A stretch of 18,403 bases of DNA from JANMMJ01 sp964543235 (GTDB taxonomy: Bacteria > Pseudomonadota > Alphaproteobacteria > Rhizobiales > Aestuariivirgaceae). The notes below the pieces were generated by a model. It was not told where the DNA came from, ran no database searches, and saw only the letters and a program-made list of their open reading frames with translations. Positions 6,755 through 13,971 of the stretch are shown one piece after another (within the stretch, counting starts at the first letter, position 1; each line of letters starts with the position of its first letter). The stretch is from NCBI GenBank assembly GCA_964543235.1, contig CAZIXE010000072.1, positions 1 through 18,403 on the forward strand, given 5' to 3'. Position numbers and translations under genes: made by a program.

Positions 6755-7430
6755 GGTAGCGCCGATCAGCCTGGCCGGGCTCGAGATGATCCCTGATCTC
6801 TCGGGCGGTCTCTTTGTGCCGGACTTCCGCAGCCTGCTGATTGCCGACCTGCACCTCGAAAAGGGATCGAGCCTGGCGCGGCGGGGCGTACACGTGCCAC
6901 CCTATGACACGCTCGACACGCTCCTGCAGCTCGAAGCGGCACTTGCGGCGGTCAGGCCGGAGCGGCTCATTTTTCTCGGCGACAGTTTCCACGATGGCGA
7001 GGCGCGCGAGCGGATCGCGGCCATAGACCTGGAGCGGCTCAAGACGTTAACCGCAACGGTCGCCACCGTCTGGATCAGGGGCAACCACGACCCGAGTCCG
7101 CCGGAGGATCTCGGCGGCAGCATTTCCGATGCGGTGGTGCTGGGGCCGGTGACCTTGCGCCATGAGCCGTCGGCGCTGGCGCCGGATGAATGCGAGATTG
7201 CCGGCCACCTGCACCCGGCGGCAACCCTCGAACAGCGCGGCCACCGGATCCGCTGCAAGTGTTTCATCGGCGACGCGCGGCGCGTGATCATGCCGGCTTT
7301 TGGCAGCTACACGGGGGCGCTGTCGATTTCCGCCGAGCCCTTCCGGCGGCTGTTCAGTGAACGCTCCTACCATGTCTGGATGCTGGGTGGACGTGCGGTG
7401 CACAAGTTCCCGGGCCGACGCGTCAGATAG
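6720..7430 (+). CDS. pdeM: Ligase-associated DNA-damage-response phosphoesterase PdeM
   Basis: The 236-residue calcineurin-like metallophosphoesterase has the complete metal-binding set: D43 and H45 (IADLHLEKG), D88 (LGDSFHD), N122-H123-D124 (GNHD), H148, and H163/H165 (GHLHP). The LHLEKGS segment and PPYDT that follows are typical of the PdeM family. It is encoded next to Lhr-like helicases and DNA ligases and is presumed to trim DNA ends in repair. Its start overlaps the helicase stop, so translation is probably coupled. I chose the ATG at 6720, with GAGG 7-8 bases upstream. A TTG at 6747 is an alternative, because family members usually have only a few residues before the LAG segment. It converges on the podJ-like gene with 36 bases between them, which hold a small TTGGC/GCCAA hairpin (7439-7452). 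Confidence 0.88.
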   Translation: MNTSTRPCGLSRVAPISLAGLEMIPDLSGGLFVPDFRSLLIADLHLEKGSSLARRGVHVPPYDTLDTLLQLEAALAAVRPERLIFLGDSFHDGEARERIAAIDLERLKTLTATVATVWIRGNHDPSPPEDLGGSISDAVVLGPVTLRHEPSALAPDECEIAGHLHPAATLEQRGHRIRCKCFIGDARRVIMPAFGSYTGALSISAEPFRRLFSERSYHVWMLGGRAVHKFPGRRVR

Positions 7431-7466
7431 GCAACCCGTTGGCCGGCGCCAAGAGGTCCGACAGGA

Positions 7467-10400
7467 TCAGGCGGGCGGAGTCGACTCCAGCCGTTGAATC
7501 AGTTCGTCCGTCACCTGCCCCGTGACCTTCATGCCGGACTGCAATTCGAAGAGCCGGATGGCATTTACGGTGCGCTGGCCGAGTTTGCCGTCGGGCGCAC
7601 CGATATTGAAGCCATGCTTCAAGAGGAGTTCCTGGGCCTTGAGCACGGGATTGTCAGCAGGCGCCGGCGCCGGTGTGGCTTCCGGCTCCGCTGTGGCGGC
7701 GGCTTCGGGGGCCGCCGCATCCGGTGTCTGCCAGGCCTGGTCGCTCACCGCCACGACATTGGCCTCTTGCAAGGCCGGCTTGGCCGACCAGCTGGCAAGC
7801 TTCGCCTTGACCTCGTCGACGGTTGCGGGCGCCAGGGTCCGCTCGAGTTCGCCGGCCCGCTTGGCGGCGTCGGCATCGTCCTGGCGCGCTGCAAGGGAGT
7901 ACCAGAGCAGAGCCTGTCCCAGGTCCTTCTTGACGCCCATGCCGCGCTCACAAAGGACTGCGAGATTGTACTGGCTGTCCTTCAATCCGTGTTCGGCGGC
8001 AGCGGCAAACCAGCGGGCCGCCTTGTCATAGTCCGGCGTGCCGGACTGAACCGAGGCATAGATCACCGCGACATTGTGCATGGCGCGAATGTTGCCATGC
8101 TCGGCTGCCCGCTCGTACCAGACGCGAGCGGTCGCCATGTCGAGCGGTACACCCTTGCCCCGTTCGAACAGCGTGGCGAGGCGGTATTGGGCTGGCGCGA
8201 GCCCGGCACTGGCCGCTTTCTGGTACCAGCGCGCCGCCTCGGTGAAGTCCTGCTGCACGGCGCGGCCATCAAGATAGCGGCTGGCGACGATGAATTGCGC
8301 CGCAGCATCGCCCCTGGCCGCAGCTTCGCGCAGCGATTGCGGCGTGATTTCCACACCGGGCATCTCACCCGCAGCGGCGGGGCGCGCCGTGCCCGGTTCA
8401 GCGACAATGGCATCAAGCGATGCGTCTGCCTTGCCCGGCGGGAGCGCTGCAGTCAGGATTTCATCGGTCAGCAACGCGCCGGATCTCTCGCCGTCGCTCT
8501 TGCCTGGGGCAGTCTCCGGAGGTGCCGGCTGATCGGTGGCGGCAGGCGTTTCAGTTGCATCAGCCGGCGCCTCGTCGGCGGCCTCGCCCTGCGGCGACGT
8601 GGTGGTGATGCCCGACTCACTCTGCAGCGATGGCGCTTCGCTCGCCGGGCGGCCGCCGGCGAGCTGCTTGAAGGTGATGGCAGCGACGGCAGCCAGCAGG
8701 ACCAGTCCGGCGGCAATCAGGGGAATGCGGCGCGCGGCAGCTGAGCCCTTCGACGCACCGGGAGCCGGCAGGACCGGGTGGGCAACAGGTCCGGTCGGGG
8801 GCTCGACCGACTCCCTGGCCTTGCTGCCACGGCTGAACAGGCTGCGCCTTGTCTGGACTGCCATGTCGTCGCCGCGGCCACGCGCTGACTTGCCGTCGCT
8901 TGCCGGCGCGAAGACCGGGGGCTCCGGCAACGATGCCGCCGGCGGCAGCTTCGCTGCTCTGCGGAAGGGCACGGAGAACCGGAAGCGGCTCTTCTTCGCT
9001 TCCTCGGCGGCAGCGCTGGCAGCAGCTACGGCCACGCCCTGCTGGGCGGCGGCCTGGGCTGCCCGGCGCGCGGCGGCAATGAAATCGTCGACTGGCGGCG
9101 ACTCGGGTACCGGCGGCTCAGCGGCAGCGATGGTGGGCCCAGCCTGTGGCGCGGTCGGCGGCACGCCAGGTGGAGGTGTCGGCGGCGCAGGAGCGAAATC
9201 ATGCGGCACGCCGAACACATCCGGGCCGGAGCCACGCTGGCCGGCTGGCGGCTGCAACGTCGGCAGCTGCGGGAGCTCCGGCGTTTCCGGTACGAAATCC
9301 AGCGGGGCCTGATGGCTGGTGGCAGGTTCGGCGTTGCCGGCCGCGGCTGCCGGGACTTCCATCTCGGCAAGCCGGTTGACGATCTGCTCGAGGGTTTCGT
9401 GCAGGGCGATGAGAGTTTCCTGGTTGCGCTGATCGGCGGCCTCGGCAGAGGCGCGCACCGCGGCAAGCCCTTCCTCCAGGGCGCGCAGTTCCGGGGACGG
9501 GCCGGCTGGCTCGGTGCCTGCCGGTTGCGCCTGCAAGAACCGTTCGGCCAGGCGATTGACGGTATCTTCGGCGACTTCACGCGACTGGTTGCGGCTTTGT
9601 TCGATGCTCTCGAAGAGCTGGCTGATCGAGCGCTCGAGCGTGCCGATATGCGCGAACTGCTGCTCGGCGGCAGTAAGCCGTTCGGAGATGTTGATGATGT
9701 GCTGCTCGAAGATGCGCAGCGATTCGGAATCGCTGCCTTGCTGCGCCAGCGTGCTGAAGCGGCGGTCGAGATCGGCAATGCGCTGGTCGATGTCGCCGAG
9801 CTGGGTGCCGATGCCGGAGAAGTCGCGCGACTGGTCGATGCGCGCGGCCAGTTCGGCGAGGCGCCTGTCCATGTCGGCGAGGGGGCGCAGGTCGGGACCT
9901 TGGGCGACGCGCGCCGAGAGCTGTTCGATGGCGGTCTTGAGGGCGTGGAGATCGCGCTCCGAAGCGGCATCGGCACGCAGATCGTCAATGCGCTGATTGA
10001 GGCTTTCGACTTCGCCATGCAGCCTGGCGATCGCACTGTTGCCGTCGACCGCAAACTGGGCATCCTTGAGCAGGCTGTGGATGCGGCTTTCGACCTCCTC
10101 GAGCTCGGCCCGGGCGCCCTGCGCCGCCACGGTCTGGGCGCGCTGGATGGCGGTTTCGGAGGTCTGGTGGACCGATTCGATCCGCTCCGCGAGGCGCGCC
10201 AGCTGGGCTTCCACCTGCGGCGGCAGTTCCTTGTGCAAGGCGGCGCTGCTGTCGAGGCGGGCCGAGAGCTCGTTTACACGTGATTCAAGCGCGGCAAAGG
10301 ACGGCGCGCTGCGGATGACGCTGTCATCAGTGGCCGCCGCGGCACGCTGGCCGAGCTGCGACAGCCGGTCCTGCATGGCGCTCAGATGTTCGCGGGTGCG

Positions 10401-10928
10401 CTTTTCGCTGACTTCGATATGGTCCACGATGCTGCGCAGTGCCTGCTCCAGGGCATGATAGCCGGGCACGTCTTCCGGCCGCTGCGGCTGCCAGACTTTC
10501 TGGCTCTCATTGAGCTGGCGGGTGATGGCGTTGAGCTTCTCGTTGACGGCGGCGAAGGCATCGAGGGCCTGGCGCTCACTGGCATCGAGGCGGCTGCTCA
10601 GGGCATCGAGTGTTGTGGCGCCGGCCGCCGCCTGCTGCTGCTGTTCGTAGACCGTGCCGGCAGCGGTCTCCTGCTCGCGCCGGGTCAGCCGTGCCAGCTG
10701 CTGCGCGAGGTCCTCGAGGCGAATCGATGTGTCGGGCGGCGTGCTCTGCAGGGCCGGGTGAGCCGCCGCGCCATGGCGTTCATGGCTTGAAACCGGTTCG
10801 GCCTGTTCCAGGATCACGCTGTTGAGCCATTCGCCCAGCGTCATGCCGGAGCGCCGGGCTGCGTATTTCGCCGCTTCGCGGGCCTCAGGCTCGATCCCTT
10901 TCACGCTCCACGGAATTCCCGGCTTCAT
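7467..10928 (-). CDS. podJ: PodJ-like polar localisation protein with Sel1 repeats and peptidoglycan-binding domain
   Basis: The 1153-residue protein opens with the PWSVKGIEPEAREAA motif and MTLGEWLNSVI (29-39), found at the N-terminus of PodJ-type proteins. A long stretch of probable coiled coil follows (about 65-525), then a Pro/Ala-rich linker (about 545-625) and one membrane segment (about 735-752, IPLIAAGLVLLAAVAAITF). The periplasmic part has roughly four Sel1-like repeats (about 870-1015; SxARWYxKAAxxG type) and a C-terminal peptidoglycan-binding domain (about 1093-1148; AQELLLKHGFNIGAPDGKLG). No signal peptide is seen, so the N-terminus should be cytoplasmic and the C-terminus periplasmic. 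In Caulobacter and rhizobia, PodJ organises a cell pole and development. The ATG at 10928 has GAGGG about 8 bases upstream. The exact role in this organism is inferred. Confidence 0.85.
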   Translation of the reverse strand: MKPGIPWSVKGIEPEAREAAKYAARRSGMTLGEWLNSVILEQAEPVSSHERHGAAAHPALQSTPPDTSIRLEDLAQQLARLTRREQETAAGTVYEQQQQAAAGATTLDALSSRLDASERQALDAFAAVNEKLNAITRQLNESQKVWQPQRPEDVPGYHALEQALRSIVDHIEVSEKRTREHLSAMQDRLSQLGQRAAAATDDSVIRSAPSFAALESRVNELSARLDSSAALHKELPPQVEAQLARLAERIESVHQTSETAIQRAQTVAAQGARAELEEVESRIHSLLKDAQFAVDGNSAIARLHGEVESLNQRIDDLRADAASERDLHALKTAIEQLSARVAQGPDLRPLADMDRRLAELAARIDQSRDFSGIGTQLGDIDQRIADLDRRFSTLAQQGSDSESLRIFEQHIINISERLTAAEQQFAHIGTLERSISQLFESIEQSRNQSREVAEDTVNRLAERFLQAQPAGTEPAGPSPELRALEEGLAAVRASAEAADQRNQETLIALHETLEQIVNRLAEMEVPAAAAGNAEPATSHQAPLDFVPETPELPQLPTLQPPAGQRGSGPDVFGVPHDFAPAPPTPPPGVPPTAPQAGPTIAAAEPPVPESPPVDDFIAAARRAAQAAAQQGVAVAAASAAAEEAKKSRFRFSVPFRRAAKLPPAASLPEPPVFAPASDGKSARGRGDDMAVQTRRSLFSRGSKARESVEPPTGPVAHPVLPAPGASKGSAAARRIPLIAAGLVLLAAVAAITFKQLAGGRPASEAPSLQSESGITTTSPQGEAADEAPADATETPAATDQPAPPETAPGKSDGERSGALLTDEILTAALPPGKADASLDAIVAEPGTARPAAAGEMPGVEITPQSLREAAARGDAAAQFIVASRYLDGRAVQQDFTEAARWYQKAASAGLAPAQYRLATLFERGKGVPLDMATARVWYERAAEHGNIRAMHNVAVIYASVQSGTPDYDKAARWFAAAAEHGLKDSQYNLAVLCERGMGVKKDLGQALLWYSLAARQDDADAAKRAGELERTLAPATVDEVKAKLASWSAKPALQEANVVAVSDQAWQTPDAAAPEAAATAEPEATPAPAPADNPVLKAQELLLKHGFNIGAPDGKLGQRTVNAIRLFELQSGMKVTGQVTDELIQRLESTPPA

Positions 10929-11033
10929 CCAAGCCCTCGCAAGTTATGCCTTTTGCGCCAGCCAGATCGCACTCATTCGTGGAACCAGTTGACTCTTTGA
11001 CGTTTTTTCCTGTGCAAAGTGGGATTGCTTTGG

Positions 11034-11048
11034 TAAATATTACGTTAA
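11034..11048. promoter_or_regulatory. CtrA-like half-palindromic site upstream of podJ
   Basis: TAAA-N7-TTAA (11034-11048) matches the CtrA consensus TTAA-N7-TTAA at 7 of 8 positions. It lies about 105 bases upstream of the podJ-like start. A GANTC methylation site (GACTC, 10991-10995) lies between it and the gene, and a second one (GATTC) is near 11114. podJ is cell-cycle controlled in Caulobacter and rhizobia, which makes this plausible, but short AT motifs arise by chance. The rest of the 293-base gap 10929-11221 holds no gene that I can support. Confidence 0.25.
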
Positions 11049-11151
11049 GTGTGCGTCCAGATTTGCGTCTGACGAGCCGAGAGAGCCTGAAGCACATTGT
11101 GTTGTCGACTGCCGATTCCCAGGTGTCAGGTCAGTGACGTTTGCCTCAATT

Positions 11152-11184
11152 TTGACCTTTACGACAGGGTAAGCAGTCTTTATG
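11152..11184 (+). promoter_or_regulatory. Possible MerR-type promoter for the regulator gene
   Basis: TTGACC (11152-11157) is a good -35 hexamer. AT-rich CTTTAT (11178-11183) follows after a 20-base spacer, in the range of the over-long spacers at MerR-regulated promoters. The spacer contains a short dyad, TTAC (11159-11162) and GTAA (11169-11172). The arrangement suggests autoregulation but rests on weak matches. Confidence 0.25.
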
Positions 11185-11221
11185 TGCAGTCGCACTCATC
11201 ACACCTAGTGGAGTTACCCGA

Positions 11222-11653
11222 ATGACTGAAACCACCGCCAAAGACAAACCCGGTCGGGACCGTACGTACTCGATCACCGAACTGTGCCGCGAGTTTGACG
11301 TGACGCCCCGGACCTTGCGGTTCTACGAGCAGAAGGGCCTGCTGGCGCCCAACCGGCGCGGCTGGACCCGCCTGTTCACCTATCGCGACCGAGCCCGCCT
11401 GCAGCTGATCCTGCGCGGCAAGAAGGTCGGCTTCTCGCTTGAAGAGATCAAGGAGATGCTCGATCTGTACAATCTCAAGGACGGCCAGCTCACGCAGCTG
11501 CGCGTCGCGTCGACGAAAATGCGCGAGCGCCTGGAAGCGCTCAGGAAGCAGCAGATCGAAATCCAGGATGCCATCGTCGATCTCGAGCGCACCATCGGCG
11601 TCGTCGACGGCATGCTCAAGGAACGCGAAGCGCAGGGCGCCAAGGTCGCCTGA
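11222..11653 (+). CDS. MerR-family regulator of acyl-CoA/branched-chain catabolism (LiuR-like)
   Basis: The 143-residue protein has the MerR helix-turn-helix (YSITELCREFDVTPRTLRFYE, about 16-36, positions only approximate), the signature TLRFYEQKGLL (31-41), and a second winged element around YRDRARLQLILRGKKVGFSLEEI. A dimerisation coiled coil runs from about 88 to 135. The only cysteine is Cys22, inside the DNA-binding helix, and there is no C-terminal metal-binding loop. It is therefore not a metal sensor of the MerR/CueR kind. MerR proteins of this size sit upstream of leucine or fatty-acid degradation genes in proteobacteria (LiuR group). The acyl-CoA dehydrogenase, thiolase and fadJ genes directly downstream fit that role. 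GGAG (11210-11213), 8 bases before the ATG, supports the start. The ligand, probably an acyl-CoA, is inferred. Confidence 0.85.
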   Translation: MTETTAKDKPGRDRTYSITELCREFDVTPRTLRFYEQKGLLAPNRRGWTRLFTYRDRARLQLILRGKKVGFSLEEIKEMLDLYNLKDGQLTQLRVASTKMRERLEALRKQQIEIQDAIVDLERTIGVVDGMLKEREAQGAKVA

Positions 11654-11677
11654 GCGCGGCTTTCCTTCGGAAGACCG

Positions 11678-11706
11678 AAACGCGCCACGGGGTGCGTGGC
11701 GCGTTT
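11678..11706 (+). terminator. 11-bp stem-loop between merR-type gene and dehydrogenase
   Basis: AAACGCGCCAC (11678-11688) pairs perfectly with GTGGCGCGTTT (11696-11706) around a 7-base loop. Only three T residues end the stem and no longer U-tract follows, so termination is probably partial. It may set the ratio between the regulator and the enzymes, or act as an mRNA-processing or stability element. It lies 37 bases before the dehydrogenase start. Confidence 0.5.
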
Positions 11707-11742
11707 GCATCCTTGTGAGATCGCGATCCGGGAGACCCCCGC

Positions 11743-12900
11743 TTGTCCGTCCTGAATGTGCCGAAACCGGCCTGGATGAGTGAGGAACTGGAACTCCTGC
11801 AAGACAGCGTCCGCAAGTTCCTCGCACGCGAGTGCGTTCCCTACTATGAAAGCTGGGAACGGCAGGGCATGGTCGACCGCGCGGTCTGGTCCAAGGCGGG
11901 TGCTGCCGGCCTGCTCTGTGCGTCGATTCCCGAAGCCTATGGCGGGGCCGGCGGCAGCTTTGCGCATGATGCGATCATCACCAAGGAAGTGAATCTGGCC
12001 GGAGTCGACGGCTTCGGCATGGGATTGCACAACGGCATCGTGGCGCCCTATGTGCTGCATTACGGGTCGGAGGAACAGAAGCGGGCCTGGCTGCCGAAGC
12101 TCGCCAGCGGCGAATATATCGGCGCCATCGCCATGACCGAGCCATCCGGCGGCTCCGACCTGCAGGCGGTCAGGACGCGCGCGCGGCGCGACGGCAACCA
12201 CTTCATCATCAAGGGTGCCAAGACCTTCATCACCAATGGCCAGCTTGCCAACTTCATCATCGTGGTCGCCAAGACCGATCCCGACCAGGGCGCCAAGGGC
12301 ATCACGCTGTTTGCGGTCGAGACCGACGGGCTCGAAGGCTTCCGGCGCGGGCGCAATCTCGACAAGATCGGACTCAAGGCCAATGACACGTCGGAGCTGT
12401 TCTTCGACGAGGTCCGGGTGCCGGCCACGGCCATGCTCGGAGCCGTCGAGGGCAAGGGCTTCGCGCAGCTCATGGAGCAGCTGCCGCAGGAGCGGCTGCT
12501 GATCGCGCTATACGCCCTGGGGCGGATCGAACGCGCCCTTGCCGTCACCCTCGACTATGTCAAGACCCGCCACGCCTTCGGGCAGCGGCTGATCGATTTC
12601 CAGAACACGCAGTTCGAACTTGCCGAATGCAAGACCGAAGCGACCATCGCCCGGGTCTTCGTCGAGACCCTGGTCGGCCAGCATCTGGCGGGCGGGCTCG
12701 ACACGGCGACCGCTTCCATGGCGAAATACTGGCTCACCGATCTCCAGTGCAAGATCATCGACCGCTGCCTGCAGCTGCATGGCGGCTACGGCTACATGAA
12801 TGAATACCCGATCGCCCGCATGTTCCGCGACGCGCGAGTCGAGCGGATCTATGGCGGGGCCAACGAGATCATGAAGGTCGTGATCGCACGGACATTGTGA
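11743..12900 (+). CDS. Acyl-CoA dehydrogenase, long-chain/isovaleryl type
   Basis: The 385-residue flavoenzyme would catalyse the first beta-oxidation step, alpha,beta-dehydrogenation of an acyl-CoA with electrons passed to ETF. Visible landmarks are the MTEPSGGSDLQAV signature (131-143), GAKTFITNG (158-166), a probable catalytic base Glu250 in LPQERL (the position used in the isovaleryl/long-chain group), RHAFGQ, LQLHGGYGYMNEYPIAR, and the C-terminal VERIYGGANEIMK. I chose the TTG at 11743 because GGGAG lies about 9 bases upstream; the next ATG (11776) has no such site. It is the first enzyme gene after the MerR regulator. The last 13 codons before the stop form the left copy of a 41-bp direct repeat whose right copy lies at 13900-13940, beyond an inserted gene. 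Confidence 0.92.
   Translation: MSVLNVPKPAWMSEELELLQDSVRKFLARECVPYYESWERQGMVDRAVWSKAGAAGLLCASIPEAYGGAGGSFAHDAIITKEVNLAGVDGFGMGLHNGIVAPYVLHYGSEEQKRAWLPKLASGEYIGAIAMTEPSGGSDLQAVRTRARRDGNHFIIKGAKTFITNGQLANFIIVVAKTDPDQGAKGITLFAVETDGLEGFRRGRNLDKIGLKANDTSELFFDEVRVPATAMLGAVEGKGFAQLMEQLPQERLLIALYALGRIERALAVTLDYVKTRHAFGQRLIDFQNTQFELAECKTEATIARVFVETLVGQHLAGGLDTATASMAKYWLTDLQCKIIDRCLQLHGGYGYMNEYPIARMFRDARVERIYGGANEIMKVVIARTL
12858..12898 (+). repeat. Left copy of 41-bp direct repeat (3' end of dehydrogenase gene)
   Basis: This segment encodes the final residues ANEIMKVVIARTL of the dehydrogenase. It matches 13900-13940 at 39 of 41 bases. The two differences are GCC/GCT and GCA/GCG, both silent alanine codons. 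The stop codon just after also differs (TGA here, TAG at the right copy). It marks the left boundary of the inserted segment. Confidence 0.95.
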
Positions 12901-12938
12901 AAACGATAGCTAATGCCAAGAGGATAAACGGAGATGCA

Positions 12939-13844
12939 ATGACTTCAGGCTCCAACGGTGATCGCCAGTTCACTCACGATGAAGAGAATTTGCAGCAGCC
13001 TGCCATTCAGTGGCTGATCGATAATAAGGGCTACTTCGAAGTCTTTTGCGATCAGAATGCTCATGGAGAAAGGGTGGATAGCATCGGGTACTTGCAAAAT
13101 CGTTTGCATCTCATCGAAGTCAAACCAAACCACCTGAAATTCAGAGTCTGGTATGATCCCAACAAGTGCAATTCAATCGAATCCAAGATATCGGGTAGTC
13201 TTCGTAATTTGTACGGCGCGGCCTCGCCTCACTGGCAGGCCATAAGAGCTAAATGGGACAAGAAGAGCAAACCAATCTTTGTTTTGTTATGCGGCAGTTA
13301 TAGTGACAACAATCTCTCGGAGCTTCAGGCAATGCTTCAAGCTCGCGCTGATGAATGGTTCTTTGATTGGTCAATATGGCTCTGGAACGGTATCCAAATT
13401 ATAGAAAAGGCATCAGGCAAATCACAACACGTGATTCAATTCGAGTTTTTGCCTGACATCGCAATTCCCATCCAAAAAGAATACACGCGCAGAAATCCCA
13501 AACAATCTCTCGAAGATATTCAGCATTTGGCCAATGCAACGGGAGTGGGTGCTTTGTTTGCCCATGCCATGGAAGAAGCAACGCGGCTTAATTTCAAGAT
13601 CAAAACAGGCAACCCAACTGTAACGCTGTATAGTGGGAAGATTTCTGTCGCCAGCATTCGGCCTACCCAGCGTGCATGCCCAGATCGTTCAAAGGGGCTA
13701 AACATTGGGATAAATCATCTTGCTCTGAAGAATGCCGCTTTAGAACTGCCGGGAACACCAGCTCACAAGTCCGGATTCATGATGACAAATCGCTTCTGCG
13801 CTACTTCTGCCGAAATCACAGAACTGCTTGAGTTGCTAAAATGA
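12939..13844 (+). CDS. Putative PD-(D/E)XK nuclease-like protein in low-G+C insertion
   Basis: The 301-residue product is not from a family I can name. Residues 44-62 contain Asp47, then 12 residues, then Glu60-Val-Lys62 (ERVDSIG...LHLIEVK). This is the D-x(n)-ExK pattern of PD-(D/E)XK nucleases, and an N-terminal helix with glutamates (about 15-30) sits where the fold's first conserved Glu often lies. The middle (about 110-175) alternates beta and aromatic-rich segments, and the C-terminal 100 residues look like a separate domain. I chose the ATG at 12939, with GGAG 5 bases upstream. A GTG at 12897 overlapping the dehydrogenase stop would add 14 residues but lacks a site. Low G+C and different codon use mark it as acquired. 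No methylase or antitoxin partner is adjacent. Nuclease activity is inferred from the motif only. Confidence 0.7.
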   Translation: MTSGSNGDRQFTHDEENLQQPAIQWLIDNKGYFEVFCDQNAHGERVDSIGYLQNRLHLIEVKPNHLKFRVWYDPNKCNSIESKISGSLRNLYGAASPHWQAIRAKWDKKSKPIFVLLCGSYSDNNLSELQAMLQARADEWFFDWSIWLWNGIQIIEKASGKSQHVIQFEFLPDIAIPIQKEYTRRNPKQSLEDIQHLANATGVGALFAHAMEEATRLNFKIKTGNPTVTLYSGKISVASIRPTQRACPDRSKGLNIGINHLALKNAALELPGTPAHKSGFMMTNRFCATSAEITELLELLK

Positions 13845-13848
13845 ATCA

Positions 13849-13867
13849 ATCACTTTCATAGAGTGAT
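13849..13867 (+). terminator. Weak stem-loop after the inserted gene
   Basis: ATCACT (13849-13854) and AGTGAT (13862-13867) form a 6-bp stem with a 7-base loop. It starts 5 bases after the stop codon of the nuclease-like gene. No U-run follows, so if it acts at all it is a weak or Rho-assisted end for the inserted gene, letting the host operon continue. Confidence 0.3.
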
Positions 13868-13899
13868 GCATTCTTGAGTGTCATGTAGTGTATTTGTGA

Positions 13900-13940
13900 G
13901 GCTAACGAGATCATGAAGGTCGTGATCGCGCGGACATTGT
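13900..13940 (+). repeat. Right copy of 41-bp direct repeat
   Basis: This is a second, 39/41-identical copy of the end of the upstream dehydrogenase gene. It is no longer attached to that gene and is followed in frame by TAG. It is probably the original gene end, because it is contiguous with the leader of the thiolase gene, and it marks the right boundary of the insertion. Confidence 0.95.
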
Positions 13941-13971
13941 AGATGGGCCGGCTTGGGCCTAAGAAAGCCCG

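Larger units (their letters stand above)
12899..13940 (+). mobile_element. Putative single-gene insertion with long target duplication
   Basis: A block of about 1.04 kb, including the right repeat copy, separates two otherwise adjacent beta-oxidation genes. Base composition shifts sharply: I count 23/60 G+C in 13261-13320 against 43/60 in 12661-12720. It carries one gene, at 12939-13844. It is bounded by 41-bp direct copies of the dehydrogenase gene's end, so that gene stays intact. No integrase, transposase or terminal inverted repeats are visible. Insertion with long target duplication has been reported for restriction-modification genes, which makes the nuclease-like cargo notable. An alternative is a remnant of a larger integrated element that lost its integrase. 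Confidence 0.65.

Noticed and set aside
7494..8744. 416-codon open frame on the plus strand
   Set aside because: It is antisense to the Sel1-repeat and membrane part of the podJ-like gene, which has clear domains. It is explained by high third-position G+C.
9201..10283. 360-codon open frame on the plus strand
   Set aside because: It is antisense to the coiled-coil region of the podJ-like gene. Its apparent regularity mirrors the heptad repeats of the real protein.
11222..11653. MerR-type gene as a metal-responsive regulator
   Set aside because: The protein has a single cysteine, located in the DNA-binding helix, and no C-terminal metal-binding loop. Its gene context is acyl-CoA catabolism.
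12899..13940. Insertion as a conventional insertion sequence
   Set aside because: No transposase domain, no terminal inverted repeats, and a 41-bp duplication of coding sequence is far longer than usual target duplications of insertion sequences.
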